A stretch of 64,000 bases of DNA. Origin: UBA8337 sp965662725. GTDB lineage: Bacteria; Pseudomonadota; Alphaproteobacteria; RS24. Location: positions 90,742 through 154,741 of the forward strand of contig CBFIIT010000002.1 in assembly GCA_965662725.1 (NCBI GenBank), given 5' to 3'. How positions within the stretch are numbered: the stretch's first letter is position 1; each line of letters opens with the position of its first letter. This document shows, in pieces, positions 7,416 to 16,535 of the stretch. Under the pieces are notes generated by a model. That model worked only from the letters and a program-made list of their open reading frames with translations. It made no database searches and was not told where the DNA came from. The translations under genes were made by a program, and so were the position numbers.

Positions 7416-9128
7416 ATGAGTGAATTGCCGGTTAATCAGGTAAATGCCCGTCAAGGTTGGGCTTTGGCGCCGGAAGAGCGCGAAGGCATGGAATATGATG
7501 TGGTGATTGTCGGTGGTGGTCCCGCTGGCCTATCTGCTGCCATTCGGTTGAAACAAATGGCGGCCGAAAAGGGCGAAGAAGTTTCTGTTTGCGTGCTGGA
7601 AAAAGGCTCGGAAATCGGTGCGCATATCTTATCCGGCGCGGTGATTGACCCGGTCGGCATTGAACGCTTATTCCCTGATTGGAAGGAAATGGGTGCGCCG
7701 CTGGAAACCGAAGTCACGGATGACCGGTTCTTGGTTCTTGGCCCGGCCGGCTCGTTTCCGCTGCCGAATTTCATGCTGCCGCCGCTGATGAAGAATCACG
7801 GCAATTACATTGCCAGCCTCGGCAATGTGGCGCGTTGGTTGGCCGAACAAGCAGAAAATATGGGCGTGGAAATTTATCCGGGCTTCGCCGCCGCTGAATT
7901 GCTGTTTGATGAAAACGGTGCGGTGCGCGGTGTTGCCACGGGCGATATGGGCGTCTCAAAAGAAGGCGAGAAAAAAGACGGTTGGATGCCGGGCATGGAA
8001 TTGCTGGCCAAATATACATTGCTTGGCGAAGGGGTGCGCGGCTCCTTGTCGAAAGCGGCGATTGCCAATTATGAGCTGGATAAAGACAGCGATTATCAAA
8101 AATTCGGCATTGGCATTAAAGAATTATGGCAGGTTGATGCGTCTCAGCACAAACCGGGTTTTGTGCAGCACACATTGGGCTGGCCTTTGGACAATCAAAC
8201 CGGCGGCGGGTCATGGATGTATCACTTTGGTGATGGTTTTGTTTCGATCGGTTTTGTCACCCATTTGAATTATCAAAATCCGCATTTATCGCCATTTGAC
8301 GAGTTCCAACGCTTCAAAATGCATCCGGCCATCAAGCCGGTTTTGCAAGGCGGCAAGCGTGTCTCTTATGGCGCGCGGGCGATTACTGAAGGTGGCTATC
8401 AATCAGTGCCGAAGCTGGCTTTTCCGGGCGGCGCGCTTATTGGTTGCTCTGCCGGTTTTGTAAATGTGCCACGCATTAAAGGCAGCCATAACGCAATGGA
8501 AACCGGCATTATGGCAGCGGAAGCAGCGTTTGAAGCTGTTAGTGGCGGACGTAGCCATGATGAATTGACTGCCTATCAAGAAGCCTATAACGGCTCACGC
8601 GTTGCCAAAGAATTGAAAATGGTGCGCAATGTGAAGCCGCTTTTGTCAAAATTCGGCAATTTTATCGGCACGATTTTGGGCGGTGCAGAAATGTGGATGC
8701 GTACTTTGGGCATCGGCCTGCCATTCACTTTGAGCCATGGCAAGCCGGATTATGCGGCGCTGAAAAAGGCCTCTGAATGCAAGCCGATTGATTATCCGAA
8801 ACCGGATGGCGAAGTGGCATTTGATAAATTGTCATCAGTATTTTTGTCAGCCACCAATCATGAAGAAGACCAGCCGGCGCATTTGACCTTGAAAGATCCG
8901 TCGGTTCCGGTTGAAGTGAATTTGCGAGATTATGACGAACCGGCGCAGCGTTATTGCCCGGCCGGTGTTTATGAGATTGTCGCTGAAGAAGATGGCAGCA
9001 ATCCGCGTTTGCAAATCAATGCGCAAAACTGCGTTCATTGTAAGACGTGCGATATTAAATGCCCCAGCCAGAATATTAACTGGGTGGTTCCGGAAGGGGC
9101 CGGCGGGCCGAATTATCCGAATATGTAA
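7416..9128 (+). CDS. Electron-transfer flavoprotein:ubiquinone oxidoreductase (ETF-QO)
   Basis: ETF-QO passes electrons from ETF, reduced by acyl-CoA and other dehydrogenases, to the membrane quinone pool. The 570-residue protein has an N-terminal FAD Rossmann motif (VVIVGGGPAGLSAAIRL), central quinone/membrane-binding blocks such as GGYQSVPKLAFPGGALIGCS, and a C-terminal ferredoxin-like domain. The 4Fe-4S ligands are C539, C542, C545 and C549 (NCVHCKTCDIKCPSQNINWV). ATG 7416 is preceded by AAGGGAG. Full length and intact. The TPR protein and ispE follow, a cluster I associate with alphaproteobacteria. Confidence 0.96.
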   Translation: MSELPVNQVNARQGWALAPEEREGMEYDVVIVGGGPAGLSAAIRLKQMAAEKGEEVSVCVLEKGSEIGAHILSGAVIDPVGIERLFPDWKEMGAPLETEVTDDRFLVLGPAGSFPLPNFMLPPLMKNHGNYIASLGNVARWLAEQAENMGVEIYPGFAAAELLFDENGAVRGVATGDMGVSKEGEKKDGWMPGMELLAKYTLLGEGVRGSLSKAAIANYELDKDSDYQKFGIGIKELWQVDASQHKPGFVQHTLGWPLDNQTGGGSWMYHFGDGFVSIGFVTHLNYQNPHLSPFDEFQRFKMHPAIKPVLQGGKRVSYGARAITEGGYQSVPKLAFPGGALIGCSAGFVNVPRIKGSHNAMETGIMAAEAAFEAVSGGRSHDELTAYQEAYNGSRVAKELKMVRNVKPLLSKFGNFIGTILGGAEMWMRTLGIGLPFTLSHGKPDYAALKKASECKPIDYPKPDGEVAFDKLSSVFLSATNHEEDQPAHLTLKDPSVPVEVNLRDYDEPAQRYCPAGVYEIVAEEDGSNPRLQINAQNCVHCKTCDIKCPSQNINWVVPEGAGGPNYPNM

Positions 9129-9147
9129 TTTCGGAGCCTGAAGTGAG

Positions 9148-10893
9148 GTGAACCACGTGACATGGCGGCATTATCTACTTATCGGTTTGGCGGCCATTAG
9201 TTTGCTGGTAGCTTCGGCTGCCGTGTTCATTTCGCAGAAAGTCGAAGAATTTATTGTTGACCAAGGCTCTGCCGGCGCGTTTCTGGCAGCACGGCAAGCG
9301 ACAAGGTTGAACGATGCCGCCGCGGCCGGCGATTATTGGGAAATGGCGCTGGCGGCGCGGCCCGATAATGAAGAATTGCTGACCTCGGCCATGCAGTCGA
9401 AATTGCTGGCCGGTGACACGCAAGCGGCGTTGGAATTGGCGCGTCGCCTCATCATGGCGCGGCCAAACAGCCAGCAAGCGCATATTCTTTTGGCCACAGA
9501 TGCGTTTACCCAATCGCAATTTGATTTGGCCTTGGATCATATTAAAGAAATGTCGAACGGGCCATTGGCCAGCCTGCTCGGCCCGAATATGGAATTATGG
9601 ATTGCTCGCGCCACAAATGATGAAGCGTTGGGCGCCTCGGCCATTAAACGCATGTCGCGGGCCAGTGCATTTGCCGCCGTGCCTTTGGTGCAGGCGGCGC
9701 ATGTGTTGGAGCTAAACGGAAATAGTGACGCGGCGCGCGCGCATTATTTGGATGCGGTCAAGTCCGGTGCGGCGCGTTATTTATATTTCATTTTGGCCTA
9801 TGGCGCGTTTCTTGAACGGCAAGGCGAAATCGATAAAGCCGGTAAATTATATGCGTTTTATCAAGCCGGACATATTGAGCATCCGCATGTAACCGAAGCG
9901 CAAGCGCGGCTGGAGCGCGATGAGGAACCGGTTCTGGAAGATAATCCAAAAGCCGGTTTGGCGATGGCCTTTGCCGCGATTGGCGAGGCAATGGAGCGGG
10001 AAGAGCGGTTTGACTTGGCGCTTGGTTATTACCGTTTGGCCGATTATCTGGATGACGATAATGAACTTGTCGGCTTTTCGCTTGGTCTGATGTTGGCCGA
10101 ACGCGGACGGCTGGAAGAAGCGGCGGCACAGTTTGCCCGCTTGCCGGAAAATGCTCTTTTATATCGCGATGCGCAAATTCAACGCGCGCAATCTTTGTTT
10201 GAAGCCGATGCCGGTGAAGCGGCGATTGCGGTTTTGACCAAGCAATTAAAACGCGCGCCGGATGATCGTGACCTTCTCATATCTTTGGGTGATTTATATC
10301 GCGCCAATGAGCGTTTTACCGAAGCCGAAAACATGTATGACCGTGCTGTCGGATTGATTGACGAAGATAGCGCCCGCGATTGGCATTTATATTTTGTTCG
10401 CGGCATGATGCGCGAGCGGCTGGATAATTGGGATATGGCGGAGAGCGATTTGCAGCGCGCCCGAAAATTATCTGGTGATGAGCCGCATGTGCTGAATTAT
10501 CTCGGCTATAGCTGGATTGACCAAGGTTTATATCTGGAAGAGGGGCTGAAAATCATTCGCGAAGCGGTGAAGAAACAGCCGAAAAACGGCGCTTTTGTCG
10601 ATAGTCTCGGCTGGGCGCATTATCGGCTTGGCAATTATAAAAAAGCCCTGGGCGTGCTGGAGCGCGCGTCATTATTGGAGCCGACTGATCCGGTGATTAC
10701 CGATCATTTGGGCGATGCGTTATGGCGCAATGGCCGCGAGGTTGAGGCGCGTTATCAGTGGCGCAAGGCATTGGCCTTTGACCCGACGGATGAAGATCGG
10801 GCGAAAATCGAGAATAAGCTTTTGACAGGGCTTGGCGCGCCGGAGCCGGAAAAACCGGAAGCGCGCATGCCGCGCGGTGGCACGGCGATTTAA
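9148..10893 (+). CDS. Membrane-anchored TPR protein of unknown specific role
   Basis: The 581-residue protein has one N-terminal transmembrane helix (YLLIGLAAISLLVASAAVFI), probably an uncleaved anchor, followed by tandem helical repeats to the end. Clear TPR units lie near residues 45-115, 270-330, 370-400 and 430-550 (for example GAFVDSLGWAHYRLGNYKKA). No catalytic motif is visible. TPR arrays are protein-binding scaffolds, so a periplasm-facing assembly or envelope role is possible but not shown. It starts at GTG 9148 behind TGAGGTG, 19 bases after ETF-QO, and ends one base before the ispE start. Confidence 0.85.
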   Translation: MNHVTWRHYLLIGLAAISLLVASAAVFISQKVEEFIVDQGSAGAFLAARQATRLNDAAAAGDYWEMALAARPDNEELLTSAMQSKLLAGDTQAALELARRLIMARPNSQQAHILLATDAFTQSQFDLALDHIKEMSNGPLASLLGPNMELWIARATNDEALGASAIKRMSRASAFAAVPLVQAAHVLELNGNSDAARAHYLDAVKSGAARYLYFILAYGAFLERQGEIDKAGKLYAFYQAGHIEHPHVTEAQARLERDEEPVLEDNPKAGLAMAFAAIGEAMEREERFDLALGYYRLADYLDDDNELVGFSLGLMLAERGRLEEAAAQFARLPENALLYRDAQIQRAQSLFEADAGEAAIAVLTKQLKRAPDDRDLLISLGDLYRANERFTEAENMYDRAVGLIDEDSARDWHLYFVRGMMRERLDNWDMAESDLQRARKLSGDEPHVLNYLGYSWIDQGLYLEEGLKIIREAVKKQPKNGAFVDSLGWAHYRLGNYKKALGVLERASLLEPTDPVITDHLGDALWRNGREVEARYQWRKALAFDPTDEDRAKIENKLLTGLGAPEPEKPEARMPRGGTAI

Positions 10894-10894
10894 T

Positions 10895-11815
10895 ATGCTG
10901 AGCCTGTTTGCGGCGGCGAAAATAAATCTCACTTTAAAAGTGCTGGGTCGGCGTGCTGACGGCTATCACGGCCTGGAAAGTCTGGTCGCCTTCGCTGATA
11001 TTGGCGATCAGATATTTGTCAAAAAAGCCGATGAAACGGCGTTATCGATTGTCGGCCCCTTTGCCGCCGCATTGAATAGCCCCGAAGAGATATCTGACAA
11101 TCTGGTGCTTCGGGCGCTGGCTTTATTGGAAGTGGCGGCGGAGCGGGCCTTGCCGAGCGATATTGTTTTGCAAAAAAACCTGCCTGTGGCGTCCGGCATT
11201 GGCGGCGGCTCAGCCGATGCGGCGGCGGCGCTTCGCGGATTGGCTGCTTTGCATGAATTGGATATTGATTTAATGCCCTTGGCGGCTGAATTGGGCGCCG
11301 ATGTGCCGGTCTGCTTATCAACACAAGCGGCTTGGATGAGCGGTATCGGTCATGATATTGCCCCGCTTCCGGCCTTGCCGGATGCCGATATTGTGCTGGT
11401 CAATCCGCGCTTGGCAGTGGCCACGGCCAGCGTGTTCAGCGCGCTTGATGCGTCGGAAAAGCTACGAGCGAGCGCGCCTGCGCCGCAAGCCTTCGCCGAT
11501 GTGTCGGCTTGGTTGGCGTTTTTGAAGCGTGCCGGAAATGATTTACAGGCGGCGGCAATCAGCCTTGCGCCAGAAATTGCTGATTGTCTCGCCGGTTTAG
11601 AAAAAGCCGGTGCGCCGATGCATGCAATGAGCGGTTCGGGCGCGACATGCTTTGCGCTGTGTCCGCCGGGGCAAGGCAAGGCATTGGCAGCGCGTTATCG
11701 CACTTTGCGTGATAAGGATTGGGTGATGGCCGGACGCTTAATAAGCGCGGGCGATGCAGAAATCGACCACCCGGATGAGCGTGTCGCGGGTATCGCTGGC
11801 AGCGAACAGACCTAA
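10895..11815 (+). CDS. ispE: 4-diphosphocytidyl-2-C-methyl-D-erythritol kinase
   Basis: IspE phosphorylates CDP-methylerythritol in the MEP route to isoprenoids. The 306-residue GHMP kinase has the N-terminal AAAKINLTLKVLGRRADGYH block, the ATP-binding PVASGIGGGSADAAAAL motif and the C-terminal MSGSGATCFAL loop. I chose the ATG at 10895, one base after the TPR-gene stop, because it matches the family N-terminus. An extension into the TPR gene does not. The last 26 codons overlap the 3' end of the convergent polyprenyl synthase gene and run past the usual family end (around MAGRLIS), so the tail is probably dispensable. Confidence 0.95.
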   Translation: MLSLFAAAKINLTLKVLGRRADGYHGLESLVAFADIGDQIFVKKADETALSIVGPFAAALNSPEEISDNLVLRALALLEVAAERALPSDIVLQKNLPVASGIGGGSADAAAALRGLAALHELDIDLMPLAAELGADVPVCLSTQAAWMSGIGHDIAPLPALPDADIVLVNPRLAVATASVFSALDASEKLRASAPAPQAFADVSAWLAFLKRAGNDLQAAAISLAPEIADCLAGLEKAGAPMHAMSGSGATCFALCPPGQGKALAARYRTLRDKDWVMAGRLISAGDAEIDHPDERVAGIAGSEQT

Positions 11816-12757
11816 AGCATCTTTTGCGCGGTCGCCATAATGGCGCGCCCGCTCAACCGTATCAGCCAACGCATTGGTTTGTTTCATCAGTTCAATTGTT
11901 TTGGCCAAGATTTCGGCATCATCTTGCGGGTTTTTAACCGCTTCGTCCCAAAATGCCCGCGCCGTATCATCGCTGCGGTGATAAGCCAGAATTAACGGTA
12001 ATGTGACTTTGCCTTCGCGAAAATCTTCGCCGATATTTTTGCCCAATACATCATTGATGCTGCCGTAATCAAGCGCGTCATCAACCAATTGAAAAGCGAT
12101 ACCAAGATTGCGCCCGTAAGCGGTCAATGCCGCTTGCTTGGCTGCATCCGCACCGGCAATGACACTGCCGACTTCAGCCGCTGCTGCGAATAAGGCGGCG
12201 GTTTTGGCATCGATGATTTGTAAATATTTATCTTCGCTGACTTGCGCATTATTCATCGCGGCCAATTGCATGACTTCGCCTTCAGCAATCAAAGCGGCGG
12301 CGGCGGATAGAATATCAAGTGCCGGTAATGAGCCGGCAGCCACCATCATACGAAACGCTTGGCCAAGTAGAAAGTCACCGACCAATACACTGGCCGGATT
12401 GCCCCAGAGATTGCGCGCCGTCGGCTTACCGCGCCGCATATCGCTGTCATCAACAACATCATCATGCAGCAAAGTGGCAGTGTGCATATACTCAACAGCC
12501 GCTGCCATTGTGATATGGCTTTGCCCTTCATAGCCGCATAATTTTGCTGCCGATAGCGTCAATAGCGGTCGCAATCTTTTGCCACCGGCGCCGATTAAAT
12601 GATCGGAAATTGCCGGAATGAGATCGGCGGCCGATTGCATATGCTTGCTGATTTCCAATTCGGTTTTTTGCAAATCATCGGCAAACAGCGATTGTAAATC
12701 GGTCAGCGCATCATCTGTGCCGCGTGTCGTCTCGCTAAAATTGATAATCTCTGCCAT
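11738..12757 (-). CDS. ispB: Long-chain all-trans polyprenyl diphosphate synthase (octa/decaprenyl type)
   Basis: This enzyme makes the ubiquinone side chain by adding IPP units to a shorter allylic diphosphate. The 339-residue protein has the first Asp-rich motif LLHDDVVDDSDMRRG and the second QLVDDALDYG, with GGKRLRP near the N-terminus for IPP binding. Small residues before the first motif fit a long-chain product, but chain length cannot be read from sequence alone. It is convergent with ispE and overlaps it by 78 bases. It is divergent from the methyltransferase across a 60-base gap. Confidence 0.92.
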   Translation of the reverse strand: MAEIINFSETTRGTDDALTDLQSLFADDLQKTELEISKHMQSAADLIPAISDHLIGAGGKRLRPLLTLSAAKLCGYEGQSHITMAAAVEYMHTATLLHDDVVDDSDMRRGKPTARNLWGNPASVLVGDFLLGQAFRMMVAAGSLPALDILSAAAALIAEGEVMQLAAMNNAQVSEDKYLQIIDAKTAALFAAAAEVGSVIAGADAAKQAALTAYGRNLGIAFQLVDDALDYGSINDVLGKNIGEDFREGKVTLPLILAYHRSDDTARAFWDEAVKNPQDDAEILAKTIELMKQTNALADTVERARHYGDRAKDALGLFAASDTRDTLIRVVDFCIARAY

Positions 12758-12817
12758 AATCTAACGGATTATCTGACAAATGGGCCGCCGGTCAAGGAAA
12801 ACAGCCGAGACGAATGG

Positions 12818-13585
12818 ATGCAGGGCGAAAAAGCATATAGCGAAGACGGTTTTTTAGGCGGCGCATTGGTTTTGCGCCAGCCGCAAGACGGTTTTCGCTC
12901 GGGCCATGATGCGGTTTTATTGGCCGCTTCTGCCGCCCCGCCACGCGGCGGGCATATTGCCGAATTGGGCAGCGGCGCCGGGGTTGCCACGCTATGCGTT
13001 TTGGCACGGCGCAAAGATGTTGAAGTGACAGGCATTGAATTTGATGAAAAATTGGTTGAACTGGCAACAAATAACGCTGTCGCCAATGAGGTGCAGGCGC
13101 GCGCCCATTTTCGCCGAGGCGATATTAGTGGGCCGTTTAATGATTTGCATCTCGTCGCCAATAGTTTTGATGAGGTGATTGCCAATCCGCCGTTTCACGA
13201 TAGCGGCACAGTTCCCGAAATAACGCATGAGGGCAAAGCGCGAGCGCATATCGGCATTGAGGGAACGCTGGATAGCTGGGTGAAATGCGCCTGTGCGCTG
13301 ACCCGGGCTAAAGGATATGTCACTTTCATTCATCGCGCTGATGCGCTGGACCGCCTTTTGACGGTGATGCAAAAGCGTTTGGGCGATTTGCATATTCTGC
13401 CGATACAGCCGAAACCGGATGCCGCGGCGGGGCGTGTTTTGGTGCGTGGGCGGCGGGACGCGAAAGCGCCGGTGACGCTTTTGCCGCCTTTGGTTTTACA
13501 AGATGCGACCGGTAAGGCCAGCGCCGCGGCTGAGGCGGTTTTGAGGCATGGCGAGGCGCTTGCTTTTGCCGGAAACGGCGTTTAG
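12818..13585 (+). CDS. TrmN6/YfiC-like N6-adenine methyltransferase (probably tRNA1(Val) A37)
   Basis: The 255-residue Rossmann methyltransferase has the SAM motif AELGSGAGVATLCVLA and the N6-adenine catalytic motif NPPF (EVIANPPFHDSG). The N-terminal block FLGGALVLRQPQDGFRSGHDAVLLA is characteristic of the YfiC/TrmN6 family, which methylates A37 of tRNA1(Val). A related RNA substrate is possible. The start at ATG 12818 is the best in-frame choice, but the ribosome site is weak. The glycyl-tRNA synthetase genes follow after 9 bases, consistent with a translation theme. Confidence 0.82.
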   Translation: MQGEKAYSEDGFLGGALVLRQPQDGFRSGHDAVLLAASAAPPRGGHIAELGSGAGVATLCVLARRKDVEVTGIEFDEKLVELATNNAVANEVQARAHFRRGDISGPFNDLHLVANSFDEVIANPPFHDSGTVPEITHEGKARAHIGIEGTLDSWVKCACALTRAKGYVTFIHRADALDRLLTVMQKRLGDLHILPIQPKPDAAAGRVLVRGRRDAKAPVTLLPPLVLQDATGKASAAAEAVLRHGEALAFAGNGV

Positions 13586-13594
13586 GTTCCGCTC

Positions 13595-14506
13595 ATGAGT
13601 GACAGTGCGAAGGCGGGTAAGCCGCCCAGTTTTCAGGATCTAATTCTCAATTTGCAACGCTATTGGGCTGATGAAGGCTGCGTGATTTTACAGCCCTATG
13701 ACATGGAAATGGGGGCCGGTACATTTCATCCGGCGACCATTTTGCGCGCCTTGGGGCCGCAGCCATGGCACGCTGCCTATGTGCAGCCATCGCGCCGCCC
13801 GACCGATGGTCGTTATGGCGAAAATCCGAACCGCTTTCAGCATTATTACCAGTTTCAGGTGATTTTAAAGCCGTCGCCTGACAATATTCAGCAGCTTTAT
13901 CTCGATAGTTTGAAAGTGCTGGGCATAGACCCGATGGAGCACGATATTCGCTTTGTTGAGGATGATTGGGAAAGCCCGACTTTGGGGGCATGGGGTTTGG
14001 GCTGGGAAGTCTGGTGCGATGGTATGGAAGTGTCGCAATTTACCTATTTCCAACAAGTCGGTGGCATTGATTGCGAGTTGGTGGCCGGTGAATTGACCTA
14101 TGGTCTGGAGCGTCTGGCAATGTATGTGCAGGGCACGGATAACGGCTTTGAGCTTGATTTCAACGGTCGTGATGATGAGAAAAGCGTCAGCTATGGCGAT
14201 GTGTTTCATCGCAATGAGGTGGAGTTCTCGCATTATAATTTTGATGCCGCCAATACTGATATTTTATTCCGCCATTTTGAAGATGCGGAAGCTGAGTGCA
14301 TGCAATTGGTTGAAAAAGGTTTGGCATTGCCGGCCTATGACCAATGTATGAAAGCCAGTCATAATTTTAATTTGCTGGATGCGCGCGGTGTCATTTCTGT
14401 GACTGAACGGCAAGCCTATATCGGTCGTGTGCGGGCATTGGCAAAGGCTTGCGCCGAGGCATGGTTGGCCGGCAGCGCCGCGCCGCAAGGAGGCGATAAT
14501 GGCTGA
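13595..14506 (+). CDS. glyQ: Glycyl-tRNA synthetase alpha subunit
   Basis: GlyQ is the catalytic class II core of the bacterial alpha2beta2 glycyl-tRNA synthetase. The 303-residue protein shows the highly conserved family blocks SFQDLILNLQRYWADEGC, VQPSRRPTDGRYGENPNR (motif 2) and CELVAGELTYGLERLAMY (motif 3). It starts at ATG 13595. Its last 8 bases overlap the glyS start (ATGGCTGA), so the two subunits are probably translated in coupled, equal amounts. Confidence 0.98.
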   Translation: MSDSAKAGKPPSFQDLILNLQRYWADEGCVILQPYDMEMGAGTFHPATILRALGPQPWHAAYVQPSRRPTDGRYGENPNRFQHYYQFQVILKPSPDNIQQLYLDSLKVLGIDPMEHDIRFVEDDWESPTLGAWGLGWEVWCDGMEVSQFTYFQQVGGIDCELVAGELTYGLERLAMYVQGTDNGFELDFNGRDDEKSVSYGDVFHRNEVEFSHYNFDAANTDILFRHFEDAEAECMQLVEKGLALPAYDQCMKASHNFNLLDARGVISVTERQAYIGRVRALAKACAEAWLAGSAAPQGGDNG

Positions 14507-16526
14507 CTTGCTGATTGAGCTTTATTCGGAAGAAATCCCCGCCGGCATGCAAGCCGGTGCCGCCGCGCAATTGGCGCGCAAGATTGGCGAGTTTTTGCAA
14601 GGTTTTGACGTCACTGCCGAGGCGGTGGTGACCTATGTCGCGCCGCAGCGCGTTGCCTTATTGGCTTCCGGATTGCCGCAAAATCTACCCGATCGTAAAG
14701 AGCAGAAAAAAGGCCCGCGTGTCGATGCGCCGGAAAAAGCTATTGAAGGTTTTTTGCGCGCCAATGATTTGGACAGCACTGACAGCCTGAATGTGCAGGA
14801 AGATAAAAAAGGCGCGTTTTACATTCTTGATATTGACGAACCGGGCGGGCCTTTGGCGGATGCCTTGGCGCAATTTATGCCAAGCTTGATTGAGGGGTTT
14901 CAATGGCCGAAATCAATGCGCTGGGGAAGCGGCAGCTTGCGTTGGGTGCGGCCGTTACGGTCGGTTTTATGTCTGTTTGACGGCGCAATTGTGCCGTTTG
15001 AAGTTGGCGGTTTAAGCAGTGGCAATGTCACTTACGGGCATCGCTTCATGGCGCCGGCTGAAATTGAGATTAGCGACCCGCATGATTATGTCGGCGCGTT
15101 GGAGCGCGCTTTCGTGCTGGTTGATGCGCCGGTGCGCGAAGCTATGATTGCTGAAAGCGCGACGGCTTTGGCAAGCTCGGTTGATTGCCAATTGGTTGAT
15201 GATGCGGGTTTGATGAGCGAGACGGCGGGGCTGGTCGAATGGCCCGAGCCTCTGCTCGGTAAAATTGATGATGCATTTATGGATGTGCCGGAAGAAGTGC
15301 TGGTCTCGGTCATGCGCACGCATCAGAAATATTTCGCGCTGCGCCAAAAAGACGGCAAGCTGGCACCATATTTCATCACCATCTCCAATATGCTGACCGA
15401 TGATAAGGGCGCGGCAATTATTGCCGGTAATGAGCGTGTATTGCGGGCGCGTTTATCTGATGGTCGGTTCTTCTGGGACCAAGACCGCAAGCAGAGTTTA
15501 GAAAGCCGCTTGCCTGCGCTTGAGAAAATTACCTTTCAAGCCAAGCTCGGCACTGTGGCTGAAAAAAGCCAACGGATTGCTGCGCTGGCCCGCCAATTGA
15601 GCACATATTTAAATGCCGATGGCGATGCAGCAGAGCGGGCAGCGGCTTTGTGCAAAGCTGATTTGGTCTCCGGCATGGTTTATGAGTTTCCCGAATTGCA
15701 GGGCATTATGGGCGGCTATTATGCGCAAAATGACGGGCTTGGCGATGCGGTGGCGGCGGCCATTCGTGATCATTATAAGCCGCTGGGGCCGAGCGATGCG
15801 ATACCGGATACGGCCGAAGGGCGCGCCGTGGCGCTGGCCGACAAGATTGATACTTTGGCCGGTTTTTGGTCGATAGATGAAAAGCCGACCGGCTCGAAAG
15901 ACCCGTTTGCGCTGCGCCGTGCCGCTTTGGGCATTATTCGTATTTTGACCGAAACCGGCACACGTTTGCCATTACGTACGGTTTTTGAGGCGGCGTTTGA
16001 AGCCTATCGCGCAGATGCGACGCCGGTTGATGATTTGTTGGATTTTGTTGCGGACCGGCTGAAAGTCCATTTGCGCGGACAAGATATTTCGCATGATGTG
16101 GTGGCCGGCGTGTTTGCTTTGGGCAGCGATGATGTTGTCGAATTATCGGGTCGCGCCGAAGCCTTGCGTGATTTCTTGAACCGCGAAGACGGGGCTAATT
16201 TGAAAGCGGCCTTCATGCGCGCCAATGGCATTTGCGCCAAAGCAGATCATAAACAGGCCGAGATTGAAGCCGGATTATTGAACGAGACGGCTGAAAAAAA
16301 CCTGCATGAGGCGCTTCAAATGGTGATGGCCATGCCGGTCGACACGTTGGATGCGTATCGCGCTTATGTCGACAGGTTGGCGACATTGCGCGCGCCGGTG
16401 GATGCTTTTTTTGAAGCGGTGATGGTCAATGACGATGACGCCAAAATAAGGCATAATCGTTTATCATTGTTGCAGGCGCTGATTCAGCAAATGCGTCGTG
16501 CAGCAGATTTTGATTTGATTGAATAG
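14499..16526 (+). CDS. glyS: Glycyl-tRNA synthetase beta subunit
   Basis: GlyS binds tRNA(Gly) in the alpha2beta2 synthetase. The 675-residue product begins with the family N-terminus MADLLIELYSEEIPAGMQ, which fixes the start at ATG 14499 inside the glyQ stop region behind CAAGGAGG. The conserved blocks TYGHRFMAP and ADKIDTLAGFWSIDEKPTGS, which contains HD-like-domain residues, are present. The C-terminal anticodon-binding DALR-like region ends in LLQALIQQMRRAADF. Intact and of usual length. Confidence 0.97.
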   Translation: MADLLIELYSEEIPAGMQAGAAAQLARKIGEFLQGFDVTAEAVVTYVAPQRVALLASGLPQNLPDRKEQKKGPRVDAPEKAIEGFLRANDLDSTDSLNVQEDKKGAFYILDIDEPGGPLADALAQFMPSLIEGFQWPKSMRWGSGSLRWVRPLRSVLCLFDGAIVPFEVGGLSSGNVTYGHRFMAPAEIEISDPHDYVGALERAFVLVDAPVREAMIAESATALASSVDCQLVDDAGLMSETAGLVEWPEPLLGKIDDAFMDVPEEVLVSVMRTHQKYFALRQKDGKLAPYFITISNMLTDDKGAAIIAGNERVLRARLSDGRFFWDQDRKQSLESRLPALEKITFQAKLGTVAEKSQRIAALARQLSTYLNADGDAAERAAALCKADLVSGMVYEFPELQGIMGGYYAQNDGLGDAVAAAIRDHYKPLGPSDAIPDTAEGRAVALADKIDTLAGFWSIDEKPTGSKDPFALRRAALGIIRILTETGTRLPLRTVFEAAFEAYRADATPVDDLLDFVADRLKVHLRGQDISHDVVAGVFALGSDDVVELSGRAEALRDFLNREDGANLKAAFMRANGICAKADHKQAEIEAGLLNETAEKNLHEALQMVMAMPVDTLDAYRAYVDRLATLRAPVDAFFEAVMVNDDDAKIRHNRLSLLQALIQQMRRAADFDLIE

Positions 16527-16535
16527 GGCTTCGGC

